Part shown: in pieces, positions 1 to 8,773 of the stretch
How the letters are laid out: each line of letters starts with the position of its first letter
How positions within the stretch are numbered: the first letter of the stretch is position 1
Source of the DNA: an uncultured Eubacteriaceae bacterium
GTDB lineage: Bacteria > Bacillota > Clostridia > Lachnospirales > Lachnospiraceae
DNA: 16,366 bases
Assembly: GCA_945938055.1 (NCBI GenBank)
Contig: CAMEUH010000028.1
Coordinates: forward strand, 1 to 16,366
Direction: 5' to 3'
Program-made: the position numbers and the translations under genes
The notes under the pieces: generated by a model
What the model was told of the DNA's origin: nothing
Databases searched by the model: none
What the model saw: only the letters and a program-made list of their open reading frames with translations

Positions 1-432
1 CCTGCCATTTGCTTCTTTTGCTGCGATATACCACTCTCTCTTGGTTGGAACATAATCTTCTGGCGGAATCCATCCGATTCCATCCAGATACTCCCCATGA
101 ATATAACCATAAATTCCCGTGAAATTCTCATCAATCTGCTGGGTTTCGTGTTCCGCTTCTATCGTCAGATACTGCAGGATTTCATTCGAGGAGGCTCCAT
201 TCTCCATCATATAGTTTACCGTATCTGCTGTTACCCACAATACATCCATACTTTTATTCAGGTAGTTTTCAATCATCGCAGCTTCACTCTTCATGTTGCT
301 GACACCAAGCTCTTCAATCCGGATTACGGAACTGTTATAAAAAGAAGAAAAGATATAAGTTATCATAAAAACCAATAAGCAAAAAACCATGATAACTGTA
401 ATTAAGAATAGTTTTGAAATCTTATTTTTCAT
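1..432 (-). CDS. Membrane sensor protein with Cache-like extracytoplasmic domain (partial, C-terminus beyond left edge)
   Basis: The ATG at 432 opens a frame of 144 codons that stays open to the window edge. It has a good ribosome binding site (GGAAGGAG) 6-7 bases upstream and starts 20 bases after the stop of the hybrid kinase, so it is the fourth gene of that operon. Residues about 7-27 form one membrane segment. The following region (from about 33) looks like the start of a dCache/Cache sensor: a long helix, then a segment with GWIP and, near residues 133-140, EWYIAAKE, which resembles the R-x-W-Y-x-x-A motif of Cache_1 domains. Such proteins usually end in a histidine kinase, GGDEF or methyl-accepting output domain. 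The output here is not visible, so the type of signal produced is unknown. The membrane topology and operon position support a role in the same sensory system. Confidence 0.8.
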   Translation of the reverse strand, partial: MKNKISKLFLITVIMVFCLLVFMITYIFSSFYNSSVIRIEELGVSNMKSEAAMIENYLNKSMDVLWVTADTVNYMMENGASSNEILQYLTIEAEHETQQIDENFTGIYGYIHGEYLDGIGWIPPEDYVPTKREWYIAAKEANGR

Positions 433-452
433 GCTTTTTGTTTCTCCTTCCG

Positions 453-2975
453 TCATGATATCAGCGAATTACCACAAATTTTTTGTGCTTCCAGAACTGT
501 TGCCTGATACAAATTCATGACATTCTTCTGATGTTTCTTGATAAATTCCTTATCTTCATCGTTATCCGATTTCTGAATCCTCTTTCCTGCATCTTCCAGT
601 TCCTTAGCCGCCTTTGAAAGTTTCTCCCCTCCGATGTTTAGTGACGTGGATTTTAACCCATGAACAAAAACCGTATATGTTTTCCAGTCTTCAGCCTGAA
701 GTGCTTCCGTTACATTCGTAACACGCTCATCATAACTGTTACAGAATAATTCAAGCATTTCCTTGTAAAAATCATTGCTGCCGGCACAATACCGAAGCCC
801 CAGTTCGGTATTAATAAGAGGCTCTGTGTCATACATTTCCTGCTGAATGCTGTCATCATCCTGACGTGCTTCTTCCTTCAGGATGCGAACCTTATCCGCA
901 GGAATATATTGCAATAACATACTTTCCAAGTCTGCTCCCTCGATAGGTTTCGATAAATAATCTGAAAAACCTGCCTTTATGTATTCTGCTTTTGCACCTT
1001 CAATGGCATTCGCAGTCAATGCAAGAACCGGTGTGGATTTGCATTTGTTTTCCGATTGTTTTAATCTGGCAAGGGTCTCAATGCCATCCATTTCCGGCAT
1101 CATGTGGTCGAGCAGAATGACATCAAACGATTCCTTTGTTACAATCTCAAGACATTCCTTGCCGCTCATGCATGTTGTAATCTGAATTTTGGTGTTTTTC
1201 AAAAGGGCCTTAACAACTGCCAGATTCATCTCATTATCATCCACCACAAGCACTTTTGCATCCGGTGCAATAAAACTTTCTCTGTACTGTCCCTCTTTTT
1301 GAGCCTCATCTTCCAATCGCTGCTTGAAATCACCCAGCGGTTTGTCATCCTTTATCTCCTGTGTAAGATAAACCGTAAACACAGAACCCTTTCCGTATTC
1401 ACTGGAAACCTCCATCCGCCCATTCATTTGTTCCACTAACCGGTGAGTGATGGCCAGTCCAAGTCCCGACCCTTCAATGTTACGGTTTTGTTGCAGATCC
1501 AGCCGCTGGAAATCCTCAAACAGCCTATTTAAATCTTCCTCCCTGATACCAATTCCGGTGTCAGCCACCTGCATCTTAAGCGTGAATACATTTTCTTCCC
1601 GAATTCCCTCTACAAGAAACTTTACTGCTCCACATTTGGTATACTTCACGGCATTATTTAAAATATTAACAATAATCTGGCGGTTACGGACTCCATCACC
1701 GCAAAGTACAGAAGGCAGTTCCTTATCGATTTCTACCTGGAAATCAAGCTGTTTTTGTTTTGCCTTAATCCCTGTCATGTTGACCACATCATTCAGGAAA
1801 GCTGCCACGTCATAAGGCGCCGAAACAATCTCCATCTTGCCTGCTTCTATTTTGGAAAAGTCCAGAATGTCATTAATCAGCGATAACAACGTCTTGCTGG
1901 CGCTCTGGATATTTACGGCATACTTTCTTATTCCTTCGTCCTTACTCTCCCGCAGAATCATCTCATTCATACCCATAATGGCATTAATCGGTGTACGAAT
2001 TTCATGAGACATATTCGCAAGAAAATCACTCTTGGCACGATTTGCCTGCTCGGCTACATTTTTTGCCTCTCTAAGCTCATCACTTTCCCTTACTTTTTCT
2101 TCCGCGCTAAGCAAATATATCATGCCAACTGCAAACATCAGTATCAATAATCCAAATACCCACAGTATCAGCATTGTAACCGTTGCAATTCCATCCTTCA
2201 GCACACTCTCTGGCACGGTACCAACCAAATATATTCCCAGCTGCTTTACTTCCGAGATAAACAGAAAATGTCCGCCTTTTCCATCCTTGTAGTAAACCGT
2301 TGCCGCCGTATCAACATTCATTTTCTCTGATAATTCTTCTAATCCATTTTTTATGACATCCAAATCCAGGAACTCTGCCGTGAGAGACTTCGAACCGGAA
2401 AAAGGAACAATGACCTGTCCCTCCTTATCAACAATTGCCACTTCGCCCTGACCCTCATAACAGGTGATTTCAAATTTGTGAAGCAAAACACTCTCATCAT
2501 ACAGCTTATATAAAGTATATCTCACATTTTCTTCATCATAAACAGGAGTTGTAAAAAGAATTCCCTGTCCCTCTTTATAACATACGGATGAATTTCCACG
2601 AAATGCATTCTGTATTCCCGGAAAATCAGAAAAAATTAATGTTTCTCCCGCCAGAGCTGTTCCATCAAGGCAAAGAAGCCCCATTGTTTCATTCTCATTC
2701 TCTTCAATGACAATCTCTAAAATTGCAGCATCCTGCTTTACATCGGCAGGTATCTTTCTTGCAGTATTTTCCAGATTCTCTATCTCCAATTCAAATTGCT
2801 TTGCAGAAATAGCTGCCAATGCCTTGGCCTGTTCCGTGACCTGTTTTTCCACATAACTCTGTAGCAGGCTTTTCAGCCTGAAATTCATCAGGACTCCTAC
2901 ACTACTCATGATTAGAATGACAATGATCAGGACTATAATTACCCTGCTTTTTCCATTGAGCCGTTTATTTATCAT
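453..2975 (-). CDS. Hybrid sensor histidine kinase (HisKA-HATPase-REC-Hpt), 840 aa
   Basis: Two membrane segments (about 11-31 and 264-289) enclose an extracytoplasmic sensor domain of roughly 230 residues. A short coiled linker leads to the HisKA dimerisation domain with phospho-acceptor His324 (SHEIRTPINAIMG). The ATPase domain has N-box residues N437/N441, G1 motif DTGIG 472-476 and G2 motif GSGLGL 502-507. A receiver domain follows, with acidic pair D579/D580, phospho-acceptor D623, T654 and K676. The protein ends in an Hpt domain with H772 in the motif HGLKS. All phosphorelay residues are present, so the whole His-Asp-His path is in one chain and the final partner is probably a separate response regulator outside the window. 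The start overlaps the stop of the upstream BMP-like gene by 11 bases, which points to translational coupling. The sensor domain has no recognised fold; it may contact the two neighbouring binding proteins. Confidence 0.93.
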   Translation of the reverse strand: MINKRLNGKSRVIIVLIIVILIMSSVGVLMNFRLKSLLQSYVEKQVTEQAKALAAISAKQFELEIENLENTARKIPADVKQDAAILEIVIEENENETMGLLCLDGTALAGETLIFSDFPGIQNAFRGNSSVCYKEGQGILFTTPVYDEENVRYTLYKLYDESVLLHKFEITCYEGQGEVAIVDKEGQVIVPFSGSKSLTAEFLDLDVIKNGLEELSEKMNVDTAATVYYKDGKGGHFLFISEVKQLGIYLVGTVPESVLKDGIATVTMLILWVFGLLILMFAVGMIYLLSAEEKVRESDELREAKNVAEQANRAKSDFLANMSHEIRTPINAIMGMNEMILRESKDEGIRKYAVNIQSASKTLLSLINDILDFSKIEAGKMEIVSAPYDVAAFLNDVVNMTGIKAKQKQLDFQVEIDKELPSVLCGDGVRNRQIIVNILNNAVKYTKCGAVKFLVEGIREENVFTLKMQVADTGIGIREEDLNRLFEDFQRLDLQQNRNIEGSGLGLAITHRLVEQMNGRMEVSSEYGKGSVFTVYLTQEIKDDKPLGDFKQRLEDEAQKEGQYRESFIAPDAKVLVVDDNEMNLAVVKALLKNTKIQITTCMSGKECLEIVTKESFDVILLDHMMPEMDGIETLARLKQSENKCKSTPVLALTANAIEGAKAEYIKAGFSDYLSKPIEGADLESMLLQYIPADKVRILKEEARQDDDSIQQEMYDTEPLINTELGLRYCAGSNDFYKEMLELFCNSYDERVTNVTEALQAEDWKTYTVFVHGLKSTSLNIGGEKLSKAAKELEDAGKRIQKSDNDEDKEFIKKHQKNVMNLYQATVLEAQKICGNSLIS

Positions 2976-4065
2976 AGAATTCTATACCCTCTACATACCA
3001 GTCAAATTGTTCTAATAAAATCTCATCGCGAATCGTTTGATTTTCCTTACAGCGAAGCTTTCCCTCCGTGTCATAAATCACTCCCGAAAAGACATCCTGC
3101 CCTGCTAATATCTGACTTGTCGCTCTATCTACTTCATCTCTTATGTCCTCTGAAACAAGGGCAGAGAAATCAGACAGTTTCACCGCATTTTCTTCCATGC
3201 CTACCCAGTATATCTTAATATCCGCTGAGTTTCCTCGCAGATACTGTCTGATAATGGCTTCATAAGTCAATTTCCAGTCTCCCACGACTGCCGTTAAGAA
3301 CTTGTCCGAACAGTTTTCTAAGCTTTGATGATAACCGATGGAATAGATACCGGCCTTTTCTGCCTCTTCTGCCACATAGGTCTGGTTTTGATGATAAGTA
3401 ATCACATCCACGCCTGTATTTTCAATGAGATTGTCTGCCTGCTTCCTCTCTTCTTCCTCATTGTCCCATGCATTACTCCATGCCACTGTTACAACTGCTT
3501 GTGGATTCACCCGCCGGACACCTAATGTAAAGGCACTGATACCACGATTGACTTCGCTCGTCGGCATAGCTGCCACATAACCAATCTGATTGGTTTCTGT
3601 CTTCATTCCCGCTACAATTCCTGCCAGATAACGTGCCTGATACATTCTGGAAAAAAAAGAAGTTACGTTCTCTGCATGATAGTTAAAGGAACTACAATAA
3701 AAGGATACCTCCGGATATTTCTGTATGGCATTCGTCGCCTCTTCTGCGTATCCATAGCTTGTCAGGATAATCATCTTACATCCCTGCTTCACAAGGTCTT
3801 CGATTGCCGGTTCACATTCCCCTTGAAATTCCTTCACATTTTCCTTGACCAAAAGTCCGACACCCAGTTCTTCACATGCTGCAGATACCCCTTCATAATG
3901 CATCCTGTTCCAGCCTTTTTCATCCATGGCCCCCGTTATGATAAATCCTATTTTTTCTTTTTGGGTATCTGTCTTTCCCATGAAAAGTAATACTGCAATG
4001 ATAACGACCAGCAATATGACAAGTACGATTAATAATACAACTCTTTTTTTCTTATTTCGTTTCAT
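2965..4065 (-). CDS. BMP/PnrA-family substrate-binding protein, membrane anchored (copy A)
   Basis: 366 residues. The first 8 residues are basic and are followed by a long hydrophobic stretch (9-29) with no lipobox cysteine, so the protein is probably tethered by an uncleaved N-terminal helix. The rest matches the BMP (basic membrane protein, PnrA/TmpC-like) binding-protein fold: GAMDEKGWNRMHYEGV at 45-60, then IGYVAAMPTSEVNRG at 161-175 and AFTLGVRRVNPQA at 178-190, and a terminal DWYVEG. Characterised family members bind purine nucleosides or related compounds and normally deliver them to an ABC importer. No importer genes are here; the next gene is a hybrid histidine kinase, overlapping by 11 bases, so a ligand-sensing role is inferred. 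It is a clear paralogue of the gene upstream (4052-5152), has the same length, and overlaps that gene's stop by 14 bases. Confidence 0.9.
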   Translation of the reverse strand: MKRNKKKRVVLLIVLVILLVVIIAVLLFMGKTDTQKEKIGFIITGAMDEKGWNRMHYEGVSAACEELGVGLLVKENVKEFQGECEPAIEDLVKQGCKMIILTSYGYAEEATNAIQKYPEVSFYCSSFNYHAENVTSFFSRMYQARYLAGIVAGMKTETNQIGYVAAMPTSEVNRGISAFTLGVRRVNPQAVVTVAWSNAWDNEEEERKQADNLIENTGVDVITYHQNQTYVAEEAEKAGIYSIGYHQSLENCSDKFLTAVVGDWKLTYEAIIRQYLRGNSADIKIYWVGMEENAVKLSDFSALVSEDIRDEVDRATSQILAGQDVFSGVIYDTEGKLRCKENQTIRDEILLEQFDWYVEGIEFYDK

Positions 4066-5152
4066 CTGTGACTACCCCTTCTACATACCAGAAAAAATCA
4101 TTCAGCATGGCTGCATCCGTCATGCTGCGGCCTTCTTTTACCCGCATATTACCCTCATTATCCATAATTGGTCCGTAAAACACATCAAACATTCCACTCA
4201 TCAGACGCGCCCGTTCTTCTTCCACTTTTTCTGCGATTTGAGGCTTTACATTCTTCGTAAAAGGTGCCAGATCCACAATTCCGGTTTCAACGCCTTCCCA
4301 ATAATGAACACCCTGGAATTTTCCCTGCAGGCATTCCAAAATTCTCGGCTCATAGAAACATTCCCAGTTCCAGACCGGTGCTGTCAGATATGTATCCGGG
4401 AATCTGTCACTATTATCCACATTATATCCTATCGTCCATATCCCATTTTCATCCGCAATTTCCAACGGTGACATGGCATCCGTATGTATGGCAAGCACAT
4501 CAATATGATGTTCCTCTATCAATTCCGTGGTTGCCCTTGCATTCTCTTCTTCTCCTGTCCAGGAATCACTCCACTTTACATAAACCGTTGCCTGTGGATT
4601 TACCAGACGCACCCCCAGAGTAAAAGCATTAATCCCCCTGTTTACCTCTGCGATGGGCAGAGCCGCCACATACCCAATCTCATTAGTCTCTGTCTGCATT
4701 CCTGCCACAATTCCGCTCAAGTACCGCATCTGATAGATTCGTCCAAAATAAGTAGCCAGATTATCCCGTTCTTCCACCCCTGTTGCATGAAAGAAATAAA
4801 CTTCCGGATGCTTTTTTGCACATTCCAGTTCCCATGTTCCATATCCAAAGGAATTGCAAATGATAATTTTACATCCATCTGCGATTAATTCCTCTATCAT
4901 TTCCATGCAGTTCTCATCCTCCGGAATGTTTTCCTTATATATCACATTCAGGTTCAGTTCCTTTGCACTAATCTCCAGCCCATTATAATGGGATTCTCCC
5001 CAACTATGGTCATTAACTGTACCATTCAGGATTACCCCTACTTTAGTTTGCGTCTTTGTGATATCCGTTTCCTGCTGGTAAATACGTATCCAAAATATCC
5101 CTGCAACAATCACACAGGCAAATGCAAAGATTGTCAGCAAAATCTTTTTCAT
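4052..5152 (-). CDS. BMP/PnrA-family substrate-binding protein (copy B), first gene of the sensory operon
   Basis: 366 residues, paralogous to the next gene. Residues 5-22 are hydrophobic and form a signal or anchor segment. Cys13 lies inside it (AFAC), but the context is a poor lipobox, so lipidation is doubtful. The BMP-family blocks are present: TVNDHSWGESHYNG at 45-58, IGYVAALPIAEVNRG at 159-173, AFTLGVRLVNPQA at 176-188, YLTAPVWNW at 255-263 and FWYVEGV at 354-360. The start is supported by AGGGAGGAA seven bases upstream at about 5157-5163. The promoter at 5213-5242 places this gene first in the operon. Two same-length copies with divergent sequence suggest two ligands or a heterodimeric receptor. 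Family assignment is firm; the ligand is unknown. Confidence 0.9.
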   Translation of the reverse strand: MKKILLTIFAFACVIVAGIFWIRIYQQETDITKTQTKVGVILNGTVNDHSWGESHYNGLEISAKELNLNVIYKENIPEDENCMEMIEELIADGCKIIICNSFGYGTWELECAKKHPEVYFFHATGVEERDNLATYFGRIYQMRYLSGIVAGMQTETNEIGYVAALPIAEVNRGINAFTLGVRLVNPQATVYVKWSDSWTGEEENARATTELIEEHHIDVLAIHTDAMSPLEIADENGIWTIGYNVDNSDRFPDTYLTAPVWNWECFYEPRILECLQGKFQGVHYWEGVETGIVDLAPFTKNVKPQIAEKVEEERARLMSGMFDVFYGPIMDNEGNMRVKEGRSMTDAAMLNDFFWYVEGVVTDETK

Positions 5153-5212
5153 TGTTCCTCCCTAAATGAATCCTCCATACAAAAGCAACGAATGGTAATA
5201 CATTTTTATTTT

Positions 5213-5242
5213 ATTATACCCTGTAAATATAGGAAATGTAAA
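5213..5242 (-). promoter_or_regulatory. Sigma-A-type promoter for the BMP-kinase operon
   Basis: On the minus strand TTTACA (5237-5242) is followed by an 18-base spacer and a perfect TATAAT (5213-5218). Transcription would start near 5206, giving a leader of about 54 bases before the ATG at 5152. It is the only near-consensus promoter seen in the 131-base gap after the ABC exporter gene. Confidence 0.7.
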
Positions 5243-5283
5243 CTAGCAAAAAGGATAGAATGGAAACTTTTTTATCCAGTCTT

Positions 5284-6930
5284 TCAGAAAGAAACTACTC
5301 TGTCAAACTTACCGGTAAAATTCTTCCCATGTGTAACCATAAACACAATCTTATCTTTCATAAGCTCATCGATTGCCAGGCAAATCATCCTTTCACTCTC
5401 TGCATCCAATGCAGAAGACGGCTCATCCAGCAAAAGAATTGGTGTATCCTTAAGAAAAGCCCTTGCGATGGCAATCCGCTGACGTTGTCCGCCGGATAAA
5501 TTACTGCCTCCTGCCGAAATCCTGGTATCATATCCCTGTGGAAGTTTCCGGATAAATTCATCCGCATAAGCAAGCCTTGCAGCCCGTTCTACTTCTATCT
5601 CCATACCTTCTTTTGCATGACAGCCCATGAGAATATTTTCCCGTATCGTGCCTTCAAACAAATAACAATTCTGGGGAACATAGGTAATCATGTTTCTCAG
5701 CTTTGCAAGTGAGTAAGATTCAATGTCACGTCCAAAAATACGGATTTCCCCGGATGATTTTCCGTAAAGTCCCATGAGTAATCGTAACAGGGTACTTTTC
5801 CCGCAGCCGGACTCTCCGGTCAGCAGAATCCTTTCACCATAATCTGCTTCCATGGAAAATTGCTTTAGCACCATCCTGCCTTCCTCATAGGAAAAATTCA
5901 GATTCTGTATGATAACCGGAGCTTCTGTCTCTCCCCCGGCATGATTTTCGTTTGTTTCTTCCATGTGTTCTTCTGCTTCCTCCACACCCTCTTCCAGAAA
6001 ATCAAACACTCTTGCGGCCTTTACAAGGGAAGCAGAAAATGTTGTCAGAGAAGAACCAAACCGCTGTACCATGCCGCTTACGCTCATTTGGAGTGAAACC
6101 ACTGCCATGACTGTTCCATAATCCATTCTTCCCTGTGACACGAAAACTGCCCCGGCAATCATCGTTCCGAAATTTCCAAGAATTCCTAACAGAAAGGAAA
6201 TCATCTCCAGCGAGCCGGCTTTTTCTGTCCTTCTTTTTTCTTCCTGCAGCACCATTTCATTTTCCTTTTGGAAATTATCCAATACAATGGATGAGCCACG
6301 GTACATTTTCAGCAGTATAAATCCTGACAAAATATCGCTTAACCGCTCGGTCAGCCGGGAGATGCTTCCTTGAATGTTCTTTTCCATTTTCCTAATATTC
6401 TGTTGAATCCTCAAGGAAACACGGACCGTAATCACAGAGAACAGAATGGAAATAACCGCAAGAGACGGACTATAGATGATCATTGCCACCACTGCTGCCA
6501 TTCCATTCACAGCCTTTCCCACTACCCAGTACACATGGGAAAAATAGGAATCCTTCAGGGAATTAGCATCATCATTTAAAATTTTTAGCGCACTGGCACT
6601 GTGTGTTTTCTCATAAAAATCCATATTAAGGCGCATCAGCTTCTGAAACAGCTTCATCTTAATATCAAACACGATTTTACGGACAATTTTTATCTGAAAA
6701 TACCTCAAATATGGCGAAAGAGAGCGAAGTAGCACCAGAATCACACACAGAATGACTGCATTCACAAAGAGTCTTCTGTCTGTATGCTCTACCGCATTAA
6801 AAACCAGCTTATTCATGTAGGAATACTGTACTTCCATGACTGCTGACACCAGAAGGGTAAGAACAAAATTTCCCCAATACACTCCCTTATATTTACCAAT
6901 GTATGAAAAATACCTTTTTAATTCGCCCAT
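5284..6930 (-). CDS. ABC exporter half-transporter (permease-ATPase fusion), second subunit, 548 aa
   Basis: An N-terminal type IV (exporter) membrane domain with about six helices (within residues 17-305) is fused to an ATPase domain. The nucleotide-binding motifs are complete: Walker A GESGCGKST at 372-380, Q-loop Q420, signature LSGGQ at 478-482, Walker B ILLLDEP at 498-504 with catalytic E503, D-loop SALD and switch H534. The chain stops 14 residues after the switch histidine, so it lacks the usual C-terminal tail (about 40 residues) of this family, which its partner retains. An acidic linker (about 313-336) joins the two halves. It overlaps the upstream exporter gene by 13 bases, so the two products very likely form a heterodimer. 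Substrate unknown; neighbours (AraC regulator, glycosyltransferase) would fit export of a small toxic or secondary compound. Confidence 0.92.
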   Translation of the reverse strand: MGELKRYFSYIGKYKGVYWGNFVLTLLVSAVMEVQYSYMNKLVFNAVEHTDRRLFVNAVILCVILVLLRSLSPYLRYFQIKIVRKIVFDIKMKLFQKLMRLNMDFYEKTHSASALKILNDDANSLKDSYFSHVYWVVGKAVNGMAAVVAMIIYSPSLAVISILFSVITVRVSLRIQQNIRKMEKNIQGSISRLTERLSDILSGFILLKMYRGSSIVLDNFQKENEMVLQEEKRRTEKAGSLEMISFLLGILGNFGTMIAGAVFVSQGRMDYGTVMAVVSLQMSVSGMVQRFGSSLTTFSASLVKAARVFDFLEEGVEEAEEHMEETNENHAGGETEAPVIIQNLNFSYEEGRMVLKQFSMEADYGERILLTGESGCGKSTLLRLLMGLYGKSSGEIRIFGRDIESYSLAKLRNMITYVPQNCYLFEGTIRENILMGCHAKEGMEIEVERAARLAYADEFIRKLPQGYDTRISAGGSNLSGGQRQRIAIARAFLKDTPILLLDEPSSALDAESERMICLAIDELMKDKIVFMVTHGKNFTGKFDRVVSF

Positions 6931-8657
6931 GTACTGTCACCTCCTGCTGATACACATTCCTGAAAGTTTGCATAATATCTGCCCTTTTGCTCCATAAGTT
7001 CCTGATGGGTACCACGCTCAACAATTTTCCCTTCTTCCATGACAATGATGTCATCATAATCCATGATAGTTGTCAGACGGTGTGCCACGGTAATTACAGT
7101 TTTATTTTCTGCGATGCAGCCAATGGTCTGACAGATAAAATCTTCATTGTCCTTATCCAGGGCAGACGTTGGTTCATCCAGCAGAAAAATGTCTGCATCT
7201 TTTAGGAATGCCCTTGCCATGCAAATACGCTGTTTCTGTCCGCCGGATAAATTATTTCCCTTCTCCTCCAGAATGGTATCATATCCCTGCGGCATCAACT
7301 CAATAAATTCATGACATCCTGCCTTTCTGGCGGCAAGCAAGATTTCTTTTCTTGTGGCATCCGGATTTCCCATGCGGATATTATCAAGAACCGACATGGG
7401 AAAAAGCACTGCATCCTGTGAAATCAATGCCATGTCATCCCGCAAAAGTTCCGGACTGACATCCAGGATATCCTCTCCATAGTACAGGATTTTCCCCGTC
7501 TCAGTTCCATACTGCCTGCAGAGAAGCTTTATCAGTGTACTCTTACCACTCCCGCTTTTTCCCACAATGGCAGTCCGGCGATGTTTTTTGATGGAAAAAT
7601 TTAAGTTTTCCAGTATATTTCCTTCTTTTCCCGTATAAGAAAAAGAAACATTCTGAAAGGTAAACACGTTTTCCCCATCTTTTGGTACGGTCAAAATCTT
7701 TCCCTGAGTACTCTCTTTTGGAAGATCCATTACGTAAAATACCCTGTTTGCAGAAATCATCGCCATTTGTGTCCGAACTACCAGCTGGTAAGCACTATCC
7801 AGAGGATCTATCAGTTTTTTCACGGCACTCAAAGCAGCTACCATCATTCCCAGAGTCATCCATCCCCGAAAAACCATCCATCCGCTGACACACAGAGCAA
7901 TGGCAACCGGAACTTCACGAATCATCATGGTAAAGGGCTGAATGTTATACTGCCGCAAATCATTTTCATTGGAAATGTCAAAAGTTTCCCTGAGTGCAGC
8001 ATGGTATTTTTGCTCCATGGCATACTGTAAATTGTAGGATTTAATGACCTCCACCCCGTCAAACGCTTCCTGAATATGATTATTTGTCATGCCAAGTTTT
8101 TTCACATATTCTGCCTGTGCAAATTTTACCGGTCCCATCAGGCGGATGCTAAGAGGAACCAGAACCATGAGAGGAAGCAGACACAAAACTGCAAGAATGA
8201 TATGTAGCCGCATAAGATAGATTGCAAAGACAACCACCATGACCGGAACATACAGACAATCTTTAAAATACGTCTGCATATAGCCCGCAATCACACCGAT
8301 ATCCGATGAAAGTCTTGCCATGATATCACCAAAATTATTTTTCTCCATGAAATCCGGCGTGGCTTCCATCATGTGTTTCACAGCATCCTCTCTCAGATTC
8401 TTTAAAATACCGGCGCCAAAAAATCCTGTCATTGTTACGGTCAGATAATTGGATGCCATTCCAATCAAAATCACCACTCCTGCACTTACAATAAGTCCCA
8501 GCAGTTCTTCCCGGATTTTTCCGCTTACTGTTACGTCAATGACCTGTTTTAAAAGATCAATCACCCATATTCCTGCCACCGAACAGCCAATACTTGCCAC
8601 AGCTGCCATCAGGATGTGAAAAGAATACGGTTTTACATATTGGACCAGTCTTTTCAT
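6918..8657 (-). CDS. ABC exporter half-transporter (permease-ATPase fusion), first subunit
   Basis: 579 residues from the chosen start: exporter-type membrane domain (about 10-300) then ATPase domain with Walker A GKSGSGKST at 366-374, Q414, LSGGQ at 470-474, Walker B with E495 and H526, all intact. An in-frame ATG lies at 8675, but the sequence that follows it, GGAGGTGAT, is a textbook Shine-Dalgarno and sits 7 bases before the ATG at 8657. The predicted -10 box (8681-8686) would also start transcription almost on the 8675 ATG. The start at 8657 (MKRLVQYVKPYS) is therefore preferred; a start at 8666 is too close to the binding site. The gene is divergent from an AraC-family regulator, which probably controls it, and overlaps the second subunit by 13 bases. 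Confidence 0.92.
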   Translation of the reverse strand: MKRLVQYVKPYSFHILMAAVASIGCSVAGIWVIDLLKQVIDVTVSGKIREELLGLIVSAGVVILIGMASNYLTVTMTGFFGAGILKNLREDAVKHMMEATPDFMEKNNFGDIMARLSSDIGVIAGYMQTYFKDCLYVPVMVVVFAIYLMRLHIILAVLCLLPLMVLVPLSIRLMGPVKFAQAEYVKKLGMTNNHIQEAFDGVEVIKSYNLQYAMEQKYHAALRETFDISNENDLRQYNIQPFTMMIREVPVAIALCVSGWMVFRGWMTLGMMVAALSAVKKLIDPLDSAYQLVVRTQMAMISANRVFYVMDLPKESTQGKILTVPKDGENVFTFQNVSFSYTGKEGNILENLNFSIKKHRRTAIVGKSGSGKSTLIKLLCRQYGTETGKILYYGEDILDVSPELLRDDMALISQDAVLFPMSVLDNIRMGNPDATRKEILLAARKAGCHEFIELMPQGYDTILEEKGNNLSGGQKQRICMARAFLKDADIFLLDEPTSALDKDNEDFICQTIGCIAENKTVITVAHRLTTIMDYDDIIVMEEGKIVERGTHQELMEQKGRYYANFQECVSAGGDSTWAN

Positions 8658-8680
8658 ACTGGACATCACCTCCATAATAC

Positions 8681-8710
8681 GTTATACTTTTTACAGTTTA
8701 ACAAGGTGAA
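8681..8710 (-). promoter_or_regulatory. Putative promoter of the ABC exporter operon
   Basis: On the minus strand TTCACC (8705-8710), 18-base spacer, TATAAC (8681-8686). The -35 box is weak (4 of 6), as expected for an activator-dependent promoter. The start of transcription would be near 8674. Confidence 0.5.
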
Positions 8711-8723
8711 AATATGATAACAA
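8699..8723. promoter_or_regulatory. Candidate AraC-family operator: direct repeat of TAACAA
   Basis: TAACAA occurs at 8699-8704 and again at 8718-8723, a 19-base period close to two helical turns. The pair lies between the divergent promoters of the exporter operon and the AraC regulator, touching the -35 region of both. AraC proteins typically bind two direct half-sites about 20 bases apart. The hexamer is short and A/T-rich, so chance occurrence is possible. Confidence 0.35.
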
Positions 8724-8751
8724 TGACATATCTGCATTAATTTTCTATACA
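8723..8751 (+). promoter_or_regulatory. Putative promoter of the AraC-family regulator
   Basis: ATGACA (8723-8728), 17-base spacer, TATACA (8746-8751). Transcription would start about 16 bases before the ATG, just upstream of the AAGGAG ribosome binding site at 8761-8766. Confidence 0.55.
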
Positions 8752-8773
8752 ATCTGCAAAAAGGAGAAACAGC

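Noticed and set aside
1447..1815. Plus-strand open frames within the hybrid kinase gene
   Set aside because: Composition (Ser/Pro/Thr-rich, low-complexity) is that of antisense shadows, and the minus-strand protein has all kinase motifs.
5248..5277. Possible terminator for the ABC exporter operon (minus strand GGATA/TATCC followed by five T)
   Set aside because: The stem is only 5 bp with a 15-base loop and is A/T-rich; too weak to call.
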